A stretch of 64,000 nt of DNA from Rosa chinensis. Lineage: Eukaryota > Streptophyta > Magnoliopsida > Rosales > Rosaceae. The translations under genes and the position numbers were made by a program. The DNA is taken from assembly GCF_002994745.2 (NCBI RefSeq), contig NC_037091.1:36520612-36584611 (forward strand), given 5' to 3'. How positions within the stretch are numbered: position 1 is the first letter of the stretch; the number at the start of each line of letters is the position of its first letter. The notes beneath the pieces were generated by a model. The model worked only from the letters and a program-made list of their open reading frames with translations, was not told where the DNA came from and did no database searches. Of the stretch, positions 1 to 11,600 are shown one piece after another.

Positions 1-166
1 CATACACTCCAAAGATCAACCCCCACTATGCCAAAAAGGCCTTCAGACGACACGCATCAGACGACATAAGTTTTGTTTTATGTCGTCTGAGTTTTTCAGA
101 CGACATAATTTTTTTTTCTATCGTCTGAATATACACTAAAACCATACTGGTTTAATTTGGAAAAAT

Positions 167-378
167 GGTGAGCATTCAGACAACACAATTGTGTAGTTGT
201 AGAAGGTGGTGATTTTCTATCTCAAATTTGGATAAATGGTGAGCATTCAGACAACACATTTGTTTAGTTGTAGAAGGTGGTGATTTCCTATCTCAAATTT
301 GGATAAATGGTGAGCATTCAAACAACACATTTGTGTAGTTGTAGAAGGTGGTGATTTCCTATCAAATTTGGAGGGATA
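167..378. repeat. Three tandem copies of a 71-bp subterminal repeat
   Basis: The unit beginning GGTGAGCATTCAGACAACAC recurs at 167, 238 and 309, a constant 71-bp spacing. The copies differ by only a few substitutions, and the third is shortened near its end. Each unit carries a CAGACAACA variant of the CAGACGACA subterminal motif, so it fits an expanded subterminal array of the surrounding CACTA element. Confidence 0.85.
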
Positions 379-1613
379 TCCAAAAATTGATTGAGTCTTT
401 TCCCTCTCAAATAGCACGCTCTAGTTGACTAGAATTTGTGACATTCAGACAATATTTAAATGTCGTCTAAGTGTGGAGCTTGTTTTAAAATTTTCCAAGT
501 TATTTTGACTTGTGCTTTTGGACATAGATCCCTCGCAATTAAGTCATTTTCTGTCATTCTCACTCGATCAGCTCTCTCAGCTTGACCTAGAACTCGCAAA
601 AATGAAAACCTAAAAAACCAGCCTCTCTCCTAGCCTTCTCACTCAGCTTTCTCAGAACTCGATTCTCACTCTCTCCTTCGTCTTCTCGCTCTCTCGATTC
701 TTCTTCGTAGTCTCTCCGTCTTCTTCTTAGTTTCAATTTTAGGTTTGATTTCGATTAGGTTTTTCTTCTATTTGGGGTGATTGGATCTTACTTTTCCTCT
801 TATCCTCGTCAAAATGAGGTGTTCCAATTACTGAAAACCCAGACCTCTCTCTCTCTCTCTGACTCTCAGCTTCCTTCACTGTCGATGGCAGTGAAACGGC
901 GGCATTCAGTGACTCTTGTCTTGGTCTCTCCATGAATTCGAAGTCAATCACTTAGTGACTCGTCGTCTCTCTCTAATCTCTCCTGGACGGTTGCCGGCAC
1001 TAGCCCTCTCCCTCTATCCTCGAAGGTCGACGGCACCGACCCTTTCTCCTCGAATTAGATTGGAGTAGTGGAAGACGATACTGTTGGAATCGAGAGAGCG
1101 GGAGAAGAAGTCAGTTCGCATTTCATTTGGATCAATCTTGAAAGCTTGGCTATCAAAGATATTGTTTCCCAGAATCCTATTTTTTTTGTTTTGATTGGGG
1201 TTTTTGTTGCGGTTGGGTTTGGATTGATATGGGTTTCAATCTTTTTACTGTGGTTGGTTTTGAATTCAATTGGGTTTCGATTTTATAGGGGTATTGTTTG
1301 GTTTTCTGTGAGGAGGAAGAGGACCTGCGTTTTGAGCCAAGGAGAAGATGAGGGACTTGGGTGTAGGGTTGTGATCGATACTTAGTTTTTGGGGTAAGTT
1401 CACGTAATTTCGATTTTGATTGAAATATTGAAACTCTGGTTTTGATTTCAATATGGATTCTGTTTGATTGCTGGGTCAGTGAACAATTTTGAGAGTTGTT
1501 ATACAATTTCTGCTTAAACCTTACTTTGGTGTTGAATGAATATGGTTAATGGTTCTAAATGTTTAATGAATGTCTTTGAAGTTTTCCCATATTGCGGCTT
1601 TTGTCATCTGCAG

Positions 1614-1922
1614 ACGTGTTAGTGCAATAATGTTTGCGAGAAGAGGTCCAAGAGGCTGCGCTTATGCAAATCCAGAACGACACCTTATTAGTCCAAAGGT
1701 ATTACACCTTATTATCAGTGTCATGCTGATTAACCTGCCAATTACAATACAATTTCAATTCACAGAGTTAGTACAATTGTGATATGTCCTTGAATGGCAA
1801 GCTTATTATGCCTTTTACTTGCAGGAATATCAAAGTTGGCGACTCGTGACAAGGGCTCAACTCGTACTAACACGTGAGACATATTCTGGGTTGAGAAATT
1901 CTGGGAAAAATTTCAGTACAAG
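1614..1922 (+). pseudogene. Exon-like fragments of an unidentified gene inside the CACTA element
   Basis: Two stretches open in compatible frames are bounded by splice-like signals: 1614-1698 (preceded by CTGCAG, followed by GTATTA) and 1825-1922 (preceded by TTGCAG, followed by GTGCGG). Translated, they read in part FARRGPRGCAYANPERH and EYQSWRLVTRAQLVLTRET. I do not recognise the family. Their position between other captured gene pieces, with an intron-like spacer, suggests another captured host fragment. They could also be chance open stretches. Confidence 0.3.
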
Positions 1923-2160
1923 GTGCGGTTACTCGATCCTCTTTTTTTTTTTTCCCAATCTTTTGTTTATATAATTTGTTTGATATGTCGACTGTGTATT
2001 GATATTGGATTGTCTTATACTGATGATAAGATAGTGTAGATATTGGATTGTGTTACACTATTGATAAGATGGTGTTGGAATACTAATCTGGCATTTATGG
2101 TTTGGGAAATTAGGGTTCTTGCTGATTGTGTAGTAATTCAATTTTGGATTTTGAACTGTT

Positions 2161-2560
2161 CACTACTACAACTATGGCTTTTAATGACAGAAAATTAATG
2201 CCATTTAACCAAAAACGTCATTACATGTCTTATCAATGACGTTTTTTTTAATGAAACGTCATTAAATGTAACAATTGAAAAAAATTCATGTAATAATAAT
2301 AACGTAATGACGTTTTCTAAACGTCATTAAACATGTTTAAAAATGATGACGTTTTGTGTAATGCCATTATGTTTATGACGATTTTTAAATGCCATGAAAA
2401 CTAACACAATGACGTTTTGGAAAAGTCGTAGAACTCAAATTAGCAATGGCATGTGGTAAACGTCATAGAACTCAAATTAACCATGGCATTTTGTAAACAT
2501 CATGGAACTTGTATAATCTATGACATTGAGTAAACGTCATGAATTTATAATGGCCAAAAG
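2161..2560. mobile_element. Possible nested CACTA terminus with ACGTCATT subterminal repeats
   Basis: The sequence CACTACTACAAC at 2161 looks like a generic CACTA-superfamily end. The next 400 bp hold many direct and inverted copies of an AACGTCATT/AATGACGTT motif, a different array from the CAGACGACA motif of the surrounding element. I could not find the matching other end, so this may be a truncated nested element or a captured terminus. Confidence 0.4.
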
Positions 2561-3685
2561 ATAAAAAACAAAAGGGACCTCACAGATCGGGTCCTGCTCT
2601 GATCTCTCCCTCTTTTCCCCAAAGTCTCTCACTCCCCTGCCCCGAACTTTTTATCATTAGCTTCTCTGCAGATTCTCCATTTCAATTCGGCCTTCTTGTG
2701 ATTGGGTCGGGGATTCTAGCTTCCTTCAAACACGTTAACTCGAAGCCTCCCCGGATCAAATTTGAAGTGAAAATTCTAGGGTTTCAAAACCCCCCAATTA
2801 GGTATTGTGTTTTTCTTCTTCTTTTCCTTTCTCCAGAATATTTGTAACATTGTGGATATCTAACATTTGGGATTTCAGGAGAGATAGCTAAGATTTGGGA
2901 TTCAGGAGAGCAATAAATGGGTTTGGTAATGGGCATTTGCGTTTTTCTGAAGAGGGAGATGCAGGGAATGTCTTTGGAATGTGTAGGCACACACCCACAC
3001 CCTCTGAATCTGAATGATGCTCTCAACTTCAGTACCGGGTATGTTTCACTCAACTTCTTAACTCCTTTCTTCAAATCCTTGAATTTCAAGCTCGGGTTCT
3101 GTTTTCAATTTGCAATTTTTTATTTTGTTTCTAATTAGTCATCCCCAAATCGAAAAATTAGACTTTGTTGGGACAATATCTTCTCATCTCATTCAGGTAA
3201 GATTGTCCATGGGTTTCTCTGAATCGGTTGTTTTCCAAGTCTTCTTCATTGTTTGATAAAATTTGGGTTGAGCGTTGGTTCAAGATTGTTTGTAATTTAG
3301 CTTTTGATGAATGCGTTTAATTTAGGTTTTGAGACATTAGTGTTTACGGCTTGTTGTTTGGTTGCCCAAAAGATCACCGGCACTCTCTTATCTCACCTTT
3401 ATGAGGAACAATTTTCAAACTATAAACTATTCAATTAAAACTTAAAAACTATAACTCTAGGTACTGGTCTATAGAATCAATCCTTTGCTCTTTCATTTAA
3501 TATTTGCAAACTGTGTTCATAATATAGTGAATGAATTGGCTTGAAATCAAGTGGCCTTAATCATTTGCTCTTCTCTTATTTATCCTAAAGTGGCCTAAAT
3601 TACTTGAAATCAAGATTAGGTAGACTAGGTTTGCTTTCCATTTAGTCGAATCCTGATATTAACTTGCATCATTTGAATTATATAG

Positions 3686-4099
3686 TTCTGCAATCCCTTG
3701 ACCAAGCTGCTCGAAAGGATGTCATTCCAATAAAGTTGGGAGTGAAGGCAGCTAAGTTTGCCAAGCAAACAGTTAACACAGATGAAATCATTTAAGGTAA
3801 TCTCTGGCATTGTTTGCTTTTTACTAATTGTTATGTCAGAATGTACTTCTAGATGAATTCCTTTCAGGTACAGTATGGAAGTTGTTTGTAGGTCTGGGAC
3901 TCTGGATGTTTAATTTTCTACTTGTTTCCATTATCAAAAACGAAATATTTAGTTATAAATAGATGGTAATTATCTGCTTGAATATTAGTGAACATTAATT
4001 ATGTCATCTCTTTGCAGAGTTATGGAATATTTGCAGATTGGAGTAATCCCTACTTGACTCTTGATCCAAAATATAAACCTTGTTTCTCTGAGTGGAAAG
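3686..4099 (+). pseudogene. Captured fragment of organellar-type isoleucyl-tRNA synthetase gene
   Basis: Two exon remnants are separated by an intron with GT-AG ends (3797-4017). The first (3686-3796) encodes a stretch containing RKDVIPIKLGVKAAKFAKQT and then needs a one-base frame change to read QMKSFK. The second (4018-4099) reads SYGIFADWSNPYLTLDPKY. Together they match the class I isoleucyl-tRNA synthetase region just before the NPYLTLDPEYEA motif in bacterial/organelle-type enzymes, which charge tRNA-Ile in plastids and mitochondria. After that motif the sequence diverges. Only about 65 of roughly 1000 residues are present and the catalytic HIGH and KMSKS motifs are absent, so it cannot be functional. 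The retained intron shows the capture occurred at DNA level. Assignment is by motif recall; a BLASTX search would settle it. Confidence 0.7.
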
Positions 4100-5335
4100 G
4101 TACATATATAAACCCTTATCTTTCAAGACTAAAATGCTTGCACTTTGTTAATTAAAGCCTTCTTATGCATTGCTTAATTAAACTATCAGAACATTCATTC
4201 TTCTTTATAGTTATCATGCTCTGAACCATATTTAGCAGAGTATTCTGTGTTCTAAATTCTTAGAAGCTCTTTTATATAAGGATCCTGTGGTACTATGTCT
4301 TTATGGATTCTGTATTACAATTTTGCTCCAAGAATATTTGAGGGAGTAGTACAATATAACCCTCCTAATGCCATATGCTCTTATTATTGAGTTATGAAAT
4401 TTATGTGAAGAGAAAGGTTCATTATTTTTTTATGCACATCATTTTAGTTAACCAAAAAAAAAAAAACAGAAGGGTCTGCTATCTGTTAGGTACAGCACGC
4501 TATGCATTACGTGAAAAGAAAAGAAAATACAGACAGCCCGTTGTTGTATGAGAAAGAATAACCACTATATTTTTAAAGTTCAAGCTTAAGGCAGTATCTT
4601 TTTAATAAGATAAAGATTTATTTAACTACAGCTTTCTTTGGCTTTTACTTATTTTGTCATTAACAATACTTCTTAATTGAAGAAAATAGGAGGGATGGTT
4701 CGGTTTTACCTAGACTAAGTTTTTTTGTTTTTTTCACTAATCAATAGGAATTTAATTGATTGTTGTGTTTTTGGTTTTTTTTTTTTTAATTTGAAATTTT
4801 TTAATTGTATTGTTCATAGGTTGAGTCCGGTTTTTCATTTTTGTTGTCTGTTTTTAATTTGCAGGTAGTACATATTGAAGGGGGAGAAATTTAGACTGGA
4901 AACAAAGAAAAGCAGTTTGTTGTTGTGCTGTAAATTGTATTGGTTGTTGTTTTGAATGGAAAATGTTGCCTTTTCCTATCTATTTCATCTCTGCTGTGGA
5001 TGTTGTCTGTGTTTTGAAGACAAAATATCTATAGATTTTGGGGTTAAATTAAATTAGTTTACTCATTTCTATGTTTTTTTTGGTTTTGATTAAGTTCCCT
5101 ATTGTGGTTGCCTTTGAATTAATATGGATTTTAATATTTTAGGAGTATTGTTTGCGAGTCTGGGTTTTGAGCGATCAACTAGAAAAGGTTCAAGGTGAGG
5201 CTTTAATTTTGGGTGGTTTCAAGACTTTCGTTTTTGACTGATATGGGTTTTGACGTTTTGAGTATTTTGTTTGTCTTGCAGTTTGTAAATTTCTTGATAT
5301 CCTATTTACCACATTCATTTGCAAACTCTATGTAG

Positions 5336-5430
5336 GTTGTTTATATGGATGAGCCTAGCACTGGACTGGATCCAGCTTCAAGACATAATCTATACGGGCA
5401 AAACAAAGAAAAGAGGGATCATCCTGACAA

Positions 5431-5438
<8 letters not shown>
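5336..5438 (+). pseudogene. Captured ABCA-family ABC transporter fragment (Walker B/D-loop)
   Basis: After a splice-acceptor-like ATGTAG, the sequence reads VVYMDEPSTGLDPASR. This is the Walker B aspartate and catalytic glutamate followed by the D-loop of an ABC ATPase, and the wording is closest to plant ABCA half-size transporters. A frame change near 5400 is then required to continue as KKRGIILTS, the strand leading toward the H-loop. The fragment stops where a (TC)n tract begins at about 5434. It has no Walker A, signature motif or membrane domain, so it is a gene piece only. It lies about 75 bp upstream of an alpha-amylase piece, so two unrelated genes are joined within the transposon. 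Confidence 0.72.

Positions 5439-5461
<23 letters not shown>
5434..5461. repeat. (CT)n microsatellite between two captured gene pieces
   Basis: About 28 bp of uninterrupted CT dinucleotide sits between the ABC-transporter fragment and the alpha-amylase fragment, near the apparent junction of the two captured segments. Confidence 0.9.
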
Positions 5462-5509
5462 ACCTTTATTAGAAGTGCTTATGTTGTTTACGTGGACTCC
5501 ACTTGTGCA

Positions 5510-6065
5510 GATAGCCACAGACAGCGGATAATAAGTTGGATTGATGGCACAGGACAGCTATCAGCTACATTTGACTTCACAACCAAGGGAGTTCTTCAGG
5601 TATCATCCATTTTCAATCGGTCTGAGATGTTTGACTCCCAGCTGACTGCTACACCGACATATGCACACATAAAATCTCTCTCTTGAGTGGACATCTACAT
5701 TTGTTCTTGTTTTGACCATTGGATATGAGTCCTGGCCATTATAACCATTAGTATCCAGTAATTTATGATAAGTTTCCAAATATTTTTGTTATGATTGTTT
5801 ATTTCTACATAAGAAACTAAAATAGGCAACTATTACATGAAAATATCTTCTCATCTAAGCACATGAGTACCCTAAGTATGCTTGGTCATGTTATATTAGT
5901 TCATTTCTACAAGACTGGCATCTTAATTGAGATTTCCTTTTAACATGTTATGTTTGTTTCTCCCCTATTTTGGTGATAATCACGCATGCTTCTGTGTAGG
6001 AAGCTGTCAAGGGACAATTATGGAGATTATGTGATCCCCAAGGGAAGCCACCAGGTGTAATACAG
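5510..6065 (+). pseudogene. Captured alpha-amylase (GH13) gene fragment, two exons with intron
   Basis: Exon piece 5510-5599 is open for 30 codons and includes DSHRQRIISWIDGTGQL and FDFTTKGVLQ. A GT-AG intron spans 5600-5999, and the second piece from 6000 reads EAVKGQLWRLCDPQGKPPG. This is the C-terminal half of the catalytic barrel of plant starch-degrading alpha-amylase (cytosolic/secreted AMY type), just upstream of the conserved FIDNHDTGS region that carries the third catalytic acidic residue. That motif is not present, and the reading frame soon runs into non-coding DNA. It is a partial, non-functional copy with its intron intact and in the same strand as the other captured pieces. The 5' edge lies inside an exon, suggesting that the capture breakpoint is near 5510. 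Confidence 0.8.
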
Positions 6066-6339
6066 TAGTACAACTAGCTAGTTCCTATATTTAATTTGTG
6101 TCTAGTAGAAATTCTTCCTTCATTAAGAATGTGGACTTGTTTGCAGATTCAAATTAGTAGATATGAGCCATTTTGAACTGATGCTCATGATTAGGTTTGT
6201 GTACATGAGACAATGATGGATTAGTGGAAATTGCAATGAATGATTTTGGATGTGGATTTTATGGTTTCATGAACAGGTAATTTTAATTTCCAGATGCATG
6301 CATACCAATTGTAACAGAAGACTATTAATGTGTTATTTC

Positions 6340-7020
6340 AAATTGCAAGCTACAACAAAAGCACACAAAAATGTGTGGTTGTAGCTAAACAAAAACAACA
6401 CAAAAATCAAATAGAAGTCTATTGTCTTTTTGGCATTGGGACGACAGAAAATTGTAGTGTAAAGGGCAAAACAACAACATAAGTTAGACAAAAGTGTTGG
6501 CTAAAACGTATAATAACAACAAATAAGTGTGGTTGGAATCAATCACAGACAATATAAAAGACCTTTCACACAACACTTAAGTGTCGTATGTATGTACCCT
6601 AGAACGACACTTAATTGTCCTCTGATGCTCTTTACGATCACATATAATTGTCGTTTAAAGTAAATTAGCACAACCTTTAAATGTTGTTGTATGAGAGAAT
6701 ACACTACATACGAGTCTTCATATTTCTTATTTAAGGGCATTCAGACTACACAAATAAGTCTTGCAAATATACTTCACACAATATTATTTAAAAAATACTG
6801 TGGTTGTTTTGTTTATCAGACAATACAAAACTGTTGTTTGAATGCTTTTAAAGATACAGATCACAATATTCCCAAATGCAAAACTCATCAGACAACACAA
6901 GACTTTTATTTTTTTATGTTGTCTGATGCCCCCAAGAGATGACATCGTACTAGACGACACATTTTTGTTCGTTCAGACGACAGAACTGTTCTGTCGTCTG
7001 AAGGCCTTTTTGGCATAGTG
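6340..7020. repeat. 3' subterminal array of the first CACTA element
   Basis: Many direct and inverted copies of ACAACA/CAGACAACA-type motifs (for example CAGACAACACAAGA near 6890 and CAGACGACA near 6974) fill the last 700 bp before the right terminus. Short ORFs in this stretch are made of repeats and are not genes. Confidence 0.7.
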
Positions 7021-7746
7021 CCCTATCAATTCAAAGAAAATGGAAAAATGGACCGTTGGATGAGATTATTACAATAAATTATGAGTGTGATAAAAAATTT
7101 AGCCAATTTCACCATATCGAATCCGATCGAATTGGTCAACCGTCGTCATTTGTATGTTTTCTTGGTTGACCGATGGCATGACGACCGCGAAACGTGCTTA
7201 TTTTTTCACATCACGTTTATAAATATTCCATCAATGGATGTGTGTGGACATGAGATAAAAAAAATTAATTTTAATTACAAACACATTGTCCTATACCAAT
7301 TTTCCTCCTAAAGTTGTATGACTTATACATTACATTTAAATTGTTTAGGTTCATTCTAAAGCAACTATGAAGTGGAAAAAGAATTCGGAGAAACCAACCG
7401 CTTGATGGAGAGATTGTAATCATCTATGGTGGTTGTAGAAAATTCAGTCAATTTGGTTCTCATTTCGAATTCGATCCACTAGGTCAAACTTAGTTACTCT
7501 TATAAACCTATATTTATATATCATACACTCCAAAGAGCAACCCTATCAATTCAAATAAAATTGAAAAACCGACCGTTGGATGAGTTTATTACAATAAATT
7601 ATGAGTGTGGTAAAAAAATTTAGCCAATTTCACCATATTTTCGAATCCGATCGAATTGGTCAACCGATATGTAGAATATATATATATGCACTAATGCACA
7701 TATTCTATATAGAAGTATAAAAACTTCCACACACACACACACACAT

Positions 7747-7827
<81 letters not shown>

Positions 7828-7972
7828 CACATACATATACACACACACACCCCCAATTTAGCCAATTTTACCATATTTTCGAATCCGATCGAATTGGTCA
7901 ACCGATATGTAGAATATATATATATGCACTAATGCACATATTCTATATAGAAGTATAAGAACTTCCACACAC
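7021..7972. repeat. Duplicated target-flank sequence, three partial copies
   Basis: The flank right of the CACTA element (7021-7144) recurs at 7541-7670 in nearly the same words. The sequence from about 7643 to 7730 (GCCAATTTCACCATATTTTC through the start of the AC tract) appears again at 7862-7975. The copy beginning near 7523 also contains the short sequence left of the CACTA insert, so it represents an unoccupied paralogous site. No gene is visible. Confidence 0.85.
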
Positions 7973-7974
7973 AG

Positions 7975-8027
<53 letters not shown>

Positions 8028-8044
8028 CACACACACACACACAC

Positions 8045-8077
<33 letters not shown>

Positions 8078-8140
8078 GATATATACACACACACACACAA
8101 ATATAAATCTATGTGTGTGTGTGTATATATATATATACAA
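7719..8140. repeat. Compound (AC)n/(AT)n microsatellites
   Basis: Alternating tracts of (AC)n and (AT)n occupy most of 7719-7856 and 7967-8140. Apparent ORFs on the minus strand (tyrosine/isoleucine/cysteine/valine repeats) are artefacts of the dinucleotides. Confidence 0.95.
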
Positions 8141-8534
8141 ATCCTATCCAGAGCGGAGCTCCGCTTTGAAATTAACATGTGAAGTTCAAGTTTTGGGTCA
8201 CTTTTCGGTCGCATATCCACATCTCGACCGTTCTATTTTTAGGTACTAGTGTATAGATCATCTCTGCAAATTTTCAGCCAAATTGATGATCGTTAAGTCA
8301 TCTAACTCGTTTAAACCAATAGACGGACTGAATCTGTCAACCTGAACCGTACTAGCTTTAAGGCACTTATCAATGCCTTAACGATCATCATTTTGGCTGA
8401 AAATTTGTAGAGACGATCTATACACTAGTACCTAAAAACTAAACGGTCGAGGTGTGGATATGCGACCGAAAAGTGACCAAAAACTCGAACTTCACACGTT
8501 AATTTTCAAAGCGGAGCTCCGCTCTAGATAGGAT
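8141..8534. mobile_element. 394-bp foldback (MITE-like) element with about 157-bp arms
   Basis: The left arm (8141-8297) and right arm (8377-8534) are inverted copies, roughly nine tenths identical by eye, both beginning ATCCTAT at their outer ends, with a loop of about 79 bp. Each arm has an internal GCGGAGCTCCGC palindrome near its outer end. The transcript could fold into a long hairpin. It is inserted in (AT)n/(GT)n DNA, so a target duplication cannot be read. There is no coding capacity; the superfamily is uncertain. Confidence 0.85.
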
Positions 8535-8598
8535 ATGTGTGTGTGTATATATATATATATATTTATAAACACACACACAAATATCTATATATATATAA

Positions 8599-8631
<33 letters not shown>

Positions 8632-8640
8632 AAATATTTT
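8535..8640. repeat. (TG/TA/CA)n microsatellite right of the foldback element
   Basis: Continuation of the same microsatellite field that precedes the foldback element, consistent with the element having landed inside a microsatellite. Confidence 0.9.
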
Positions 8641-11600
8641 ACAGGCTTTTACGGGCTGAGCAGGGTTTTTGCGGGCCGGCCCACTACCCACTGAGGCTGG
8701 CTTTTTAACTGGCCGGGCCGGGCTTTTAGCCCTCAGGGCTGGCGGGCCTCCATCGGTCCACTTGATCCTCGGGCTTTTTGATGAGGCCTACATGCACGCT
8801 CTCATCTTTGCAAATCCTATTTGCTCTGGATTGATGTCAATGAAATTGGGTTCTCCCAAATTTATGATCCATTATCCACATTTGTTGAGAGGAGGAGAAA
8901 ATGACTAAGAGAGCCATTAAGGCAATCACCAACCTCTATCACTCCTGTTGATCACCAAATAGTGTCTTCTACCAAGTTGGTGTCGATCCAAGCCTTGCTT
9001 TATGAGCAGATCAGTTATATATCCAAAATAACAATCCTTCGTTTGTTTAATTGGTGAGTGGATTTTGGAGAAGCATCAATAGATTCTGGAACTACATCTT
9101 GTTAGTATCACATGCTTTTATAAATCTTGCCTTAAATTTACACTTATTCTACTGCAGATTATCTTTATCTTTTATGATTCGTGTTGCTGTTTAATAACAA
9201 TCTTGTATTTGACAGTCATTATCTTACATTTGAGATTATTGTGTTGAAGGATTGCAATGATTTACGCATCCTAACTTAGGATCGGAATACTATATCAATC
9301 TTATATTTGTCATAGTCGATCTTCTGTTCATGTAAATTTGTAGACATTAGGATAGATACATTGTTGCAGTCCTATGATAGGATGTGACTACTGCAGCACT
9401 CCTAATATGCCAATTATAGTATATGTGTTTACATGTTCTTATTATGAGATATTTCATTGCAGTCATTTTGTGTAACCTCTCACAATGAAAAGGATTTTAG
9501 CCACTTTCAGATTTTCTGGAATTTCAACTCAATCACTTACTTTTGCAAAACTATATTGATCAACTGGGAATTTGGAGTCGGTTTCTTCTAAAGAGTTTTA
9601 GTAGACATCTTAAAGAGTCATTTGGAACTGGAATCACCCAAAACGGAATTTTCTAAGATTAGTTATGAATTTCCAAATTCATGAGTCAGTCACATAATTT
9701 TTTCTGATATTAGCTTATTAAGTTTAGCCAAAGGTAGAATCTTATAGCACTTTTGATTCAATATAGGACCTCTATTTCATATGAAGATTACATTGTATTC
9801 ATCTTAGTGCATATTTATGTTTTCCATATCATTTTGAAATGCTGAATAATGGATATGCATGCTTAAAGTTTCGCATTTTGATCTTGAAAACTTCATATGT
9901 GGTGTGCTGCCAAAGTGGTCTCATATAAGAAGATTCTAAAGGATCAAATATGTTGATGAAATATATAGTATGAATTCAGTCATATGCTGCATAATAAAGT
10001 GCTGTCAAATAGCAATTACACTCTATTCAGTTTCATCAGAATGAGATTATGAAACTTAAAATTAAATTTGAGTATAATTTCCAAATAAATTTATATCAAA
10101 CATTTGGTTTTATAATCTTGTATATGTTATAGGTGAATGAACATTCAAAACTATTAGAGAATAGTACTCCACAAAGGATGTCGAATCTCGAAAATAGAAG
10201 AGTTCATTTTCTGCATATATACATACATATTTCAGTAAATGGCTTTCAGATTGGTCATGATCACATTGTTGATATAAAGTCAATTAATCTTCTTAGATGC
10301 TAAATGCTGTCAAAATGGCTTAGTGTAAAGGAGATTAATTGTCTTGTTTGGTTTTCAACAATAAAATCAAGCAACTTAAAATTTAATTTGATCCATATTC
10401 CAAAGAAGTCTAGTATCAAACATTTGGTTCTTGATTTTGTATATGATGAAAATTGAACATTCATATATCATTAGAGATTAGTACACCCTAAAGGATGTCA
10501 AAATCTTGAAAATGGTTAAGTTCTATTTTCTAAACATATGTATTTGGTGTGAAATGAATGTTCAAATCATGAATTTTCATTTTATTTGGGACATACAGAC
10601 AATTCTAGTATTATGATAAACTAGAATGATTTTACTGATCAACTTCATATACATATAGACATTTTCCTTTGAGCATCAATCAGGTTGAACTACAGGATGA
10701 CTCAAATTTCGGAAAATGCTAAAGTGACATTGAGCTGAACTTGGGAGTACAAGATTATGATCATGCGTTGAAGGAAATCCATCTGAGAACAGCAAATAAC
10801 AGCAAGGAGAGGCATTAAAAATTAACGAATCCAGTTCTTCAAGTAAGTTTGTTGTCCTTCAAGTTTTCTTTCTTTTGGAATTCTGGGATTGCAAGTGCAG
10901 TATCTATCCTAGTTATATTTGCACAGAAATATTAGTGTTCATGTATAGCTTGAAAGAACAAGCCAATATTAGGGGAGTTCGTCAAGGAAAGAAAAGGTAC
11001 ACATTTGGAAGGGTCCAATGTTTGAGTAAGAAGAGCACTAGAGGTCTAGAGTAACTAAAAGGATGATGGAGGAATTATGAACCTTATTTTGTGGGAAATC
11101 TGGAAGTTGAGAGTTCTAGATTTCAGTTTCTGACTCCTCCTTCTTCAGACATCAATCATGTGTTGATAATTTACTAGAAATAAATCTTCTTGTGGTGCTC
11201 TTGTTTAGTATGTTTATGAAGTCATCAAAATGAGTACATGTTCCAGCAAGTTATCTAGGCTTTTCAAGTTAGCAAATTAATAGTCTTGACAATTTTCATT
11301 GGTGGTGTTGGTTTTCTCTACTTGTTCTTGGGAGCTTGGATTTAGAATAGAAGTGGGGAATATTTGGCTTTGAATTGGTGGTTATTTGGTCCTTTTCAAG
11401 ACTTCACATAGTTGTCTTTGGAGCCTAACTCTAAGCATAAGAGTGAAGCAATTTTCAAGACAACCATCAAGACTGTTATTGGTGGAACCAGTGATGGAAA
11501 AAGATAATTATATCAACAGATATGTTGGAAGATTCTCATGTTGATCTCCCAAAGAAACAGGGGGCAATCTCATGTTGGAAGATTCTCTTCGTTTTGATAA

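Larger units (their letters stand above)
24..7020. mobile_element. CACTA (En/Spm) DNA transposon carrying captured host gene pieces
   Basis: Both ends carry the same 29-bp inverted terminus starting CACTATGCCAAAAAGGCC, perfect over 29 bases, with CACTA/TAGTG extremities. The element is flanked by a 3-bp direct repeat CCC (21-23 and 7021-7023), the target duplication size of the CACTA superfamily. Subterminal DNA at both ends is dense in the CAGACGACA motif and related copies, as expected of transposase-binding arrays. A closely related unoccupied copy of the target region starts near 7523 and reads straight through without the insert. I see no transposase (TNPD/TNPA-like) ORF, so it is probably non-autonomous. 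The interior has intron-containing fragments of unrelated host genes in the same orientation, which makes it a gene-capturing CACTA. At about 7.0 kb it is long for a non-autonomous copy. Confidence 0.93.

Noticed and set aside
7858..8220. Minus-strand ORFs rich in Tyr/Ile/Cys/Val
   Set aside because: They are translations of (AC)n/(AT)n microsatellites.
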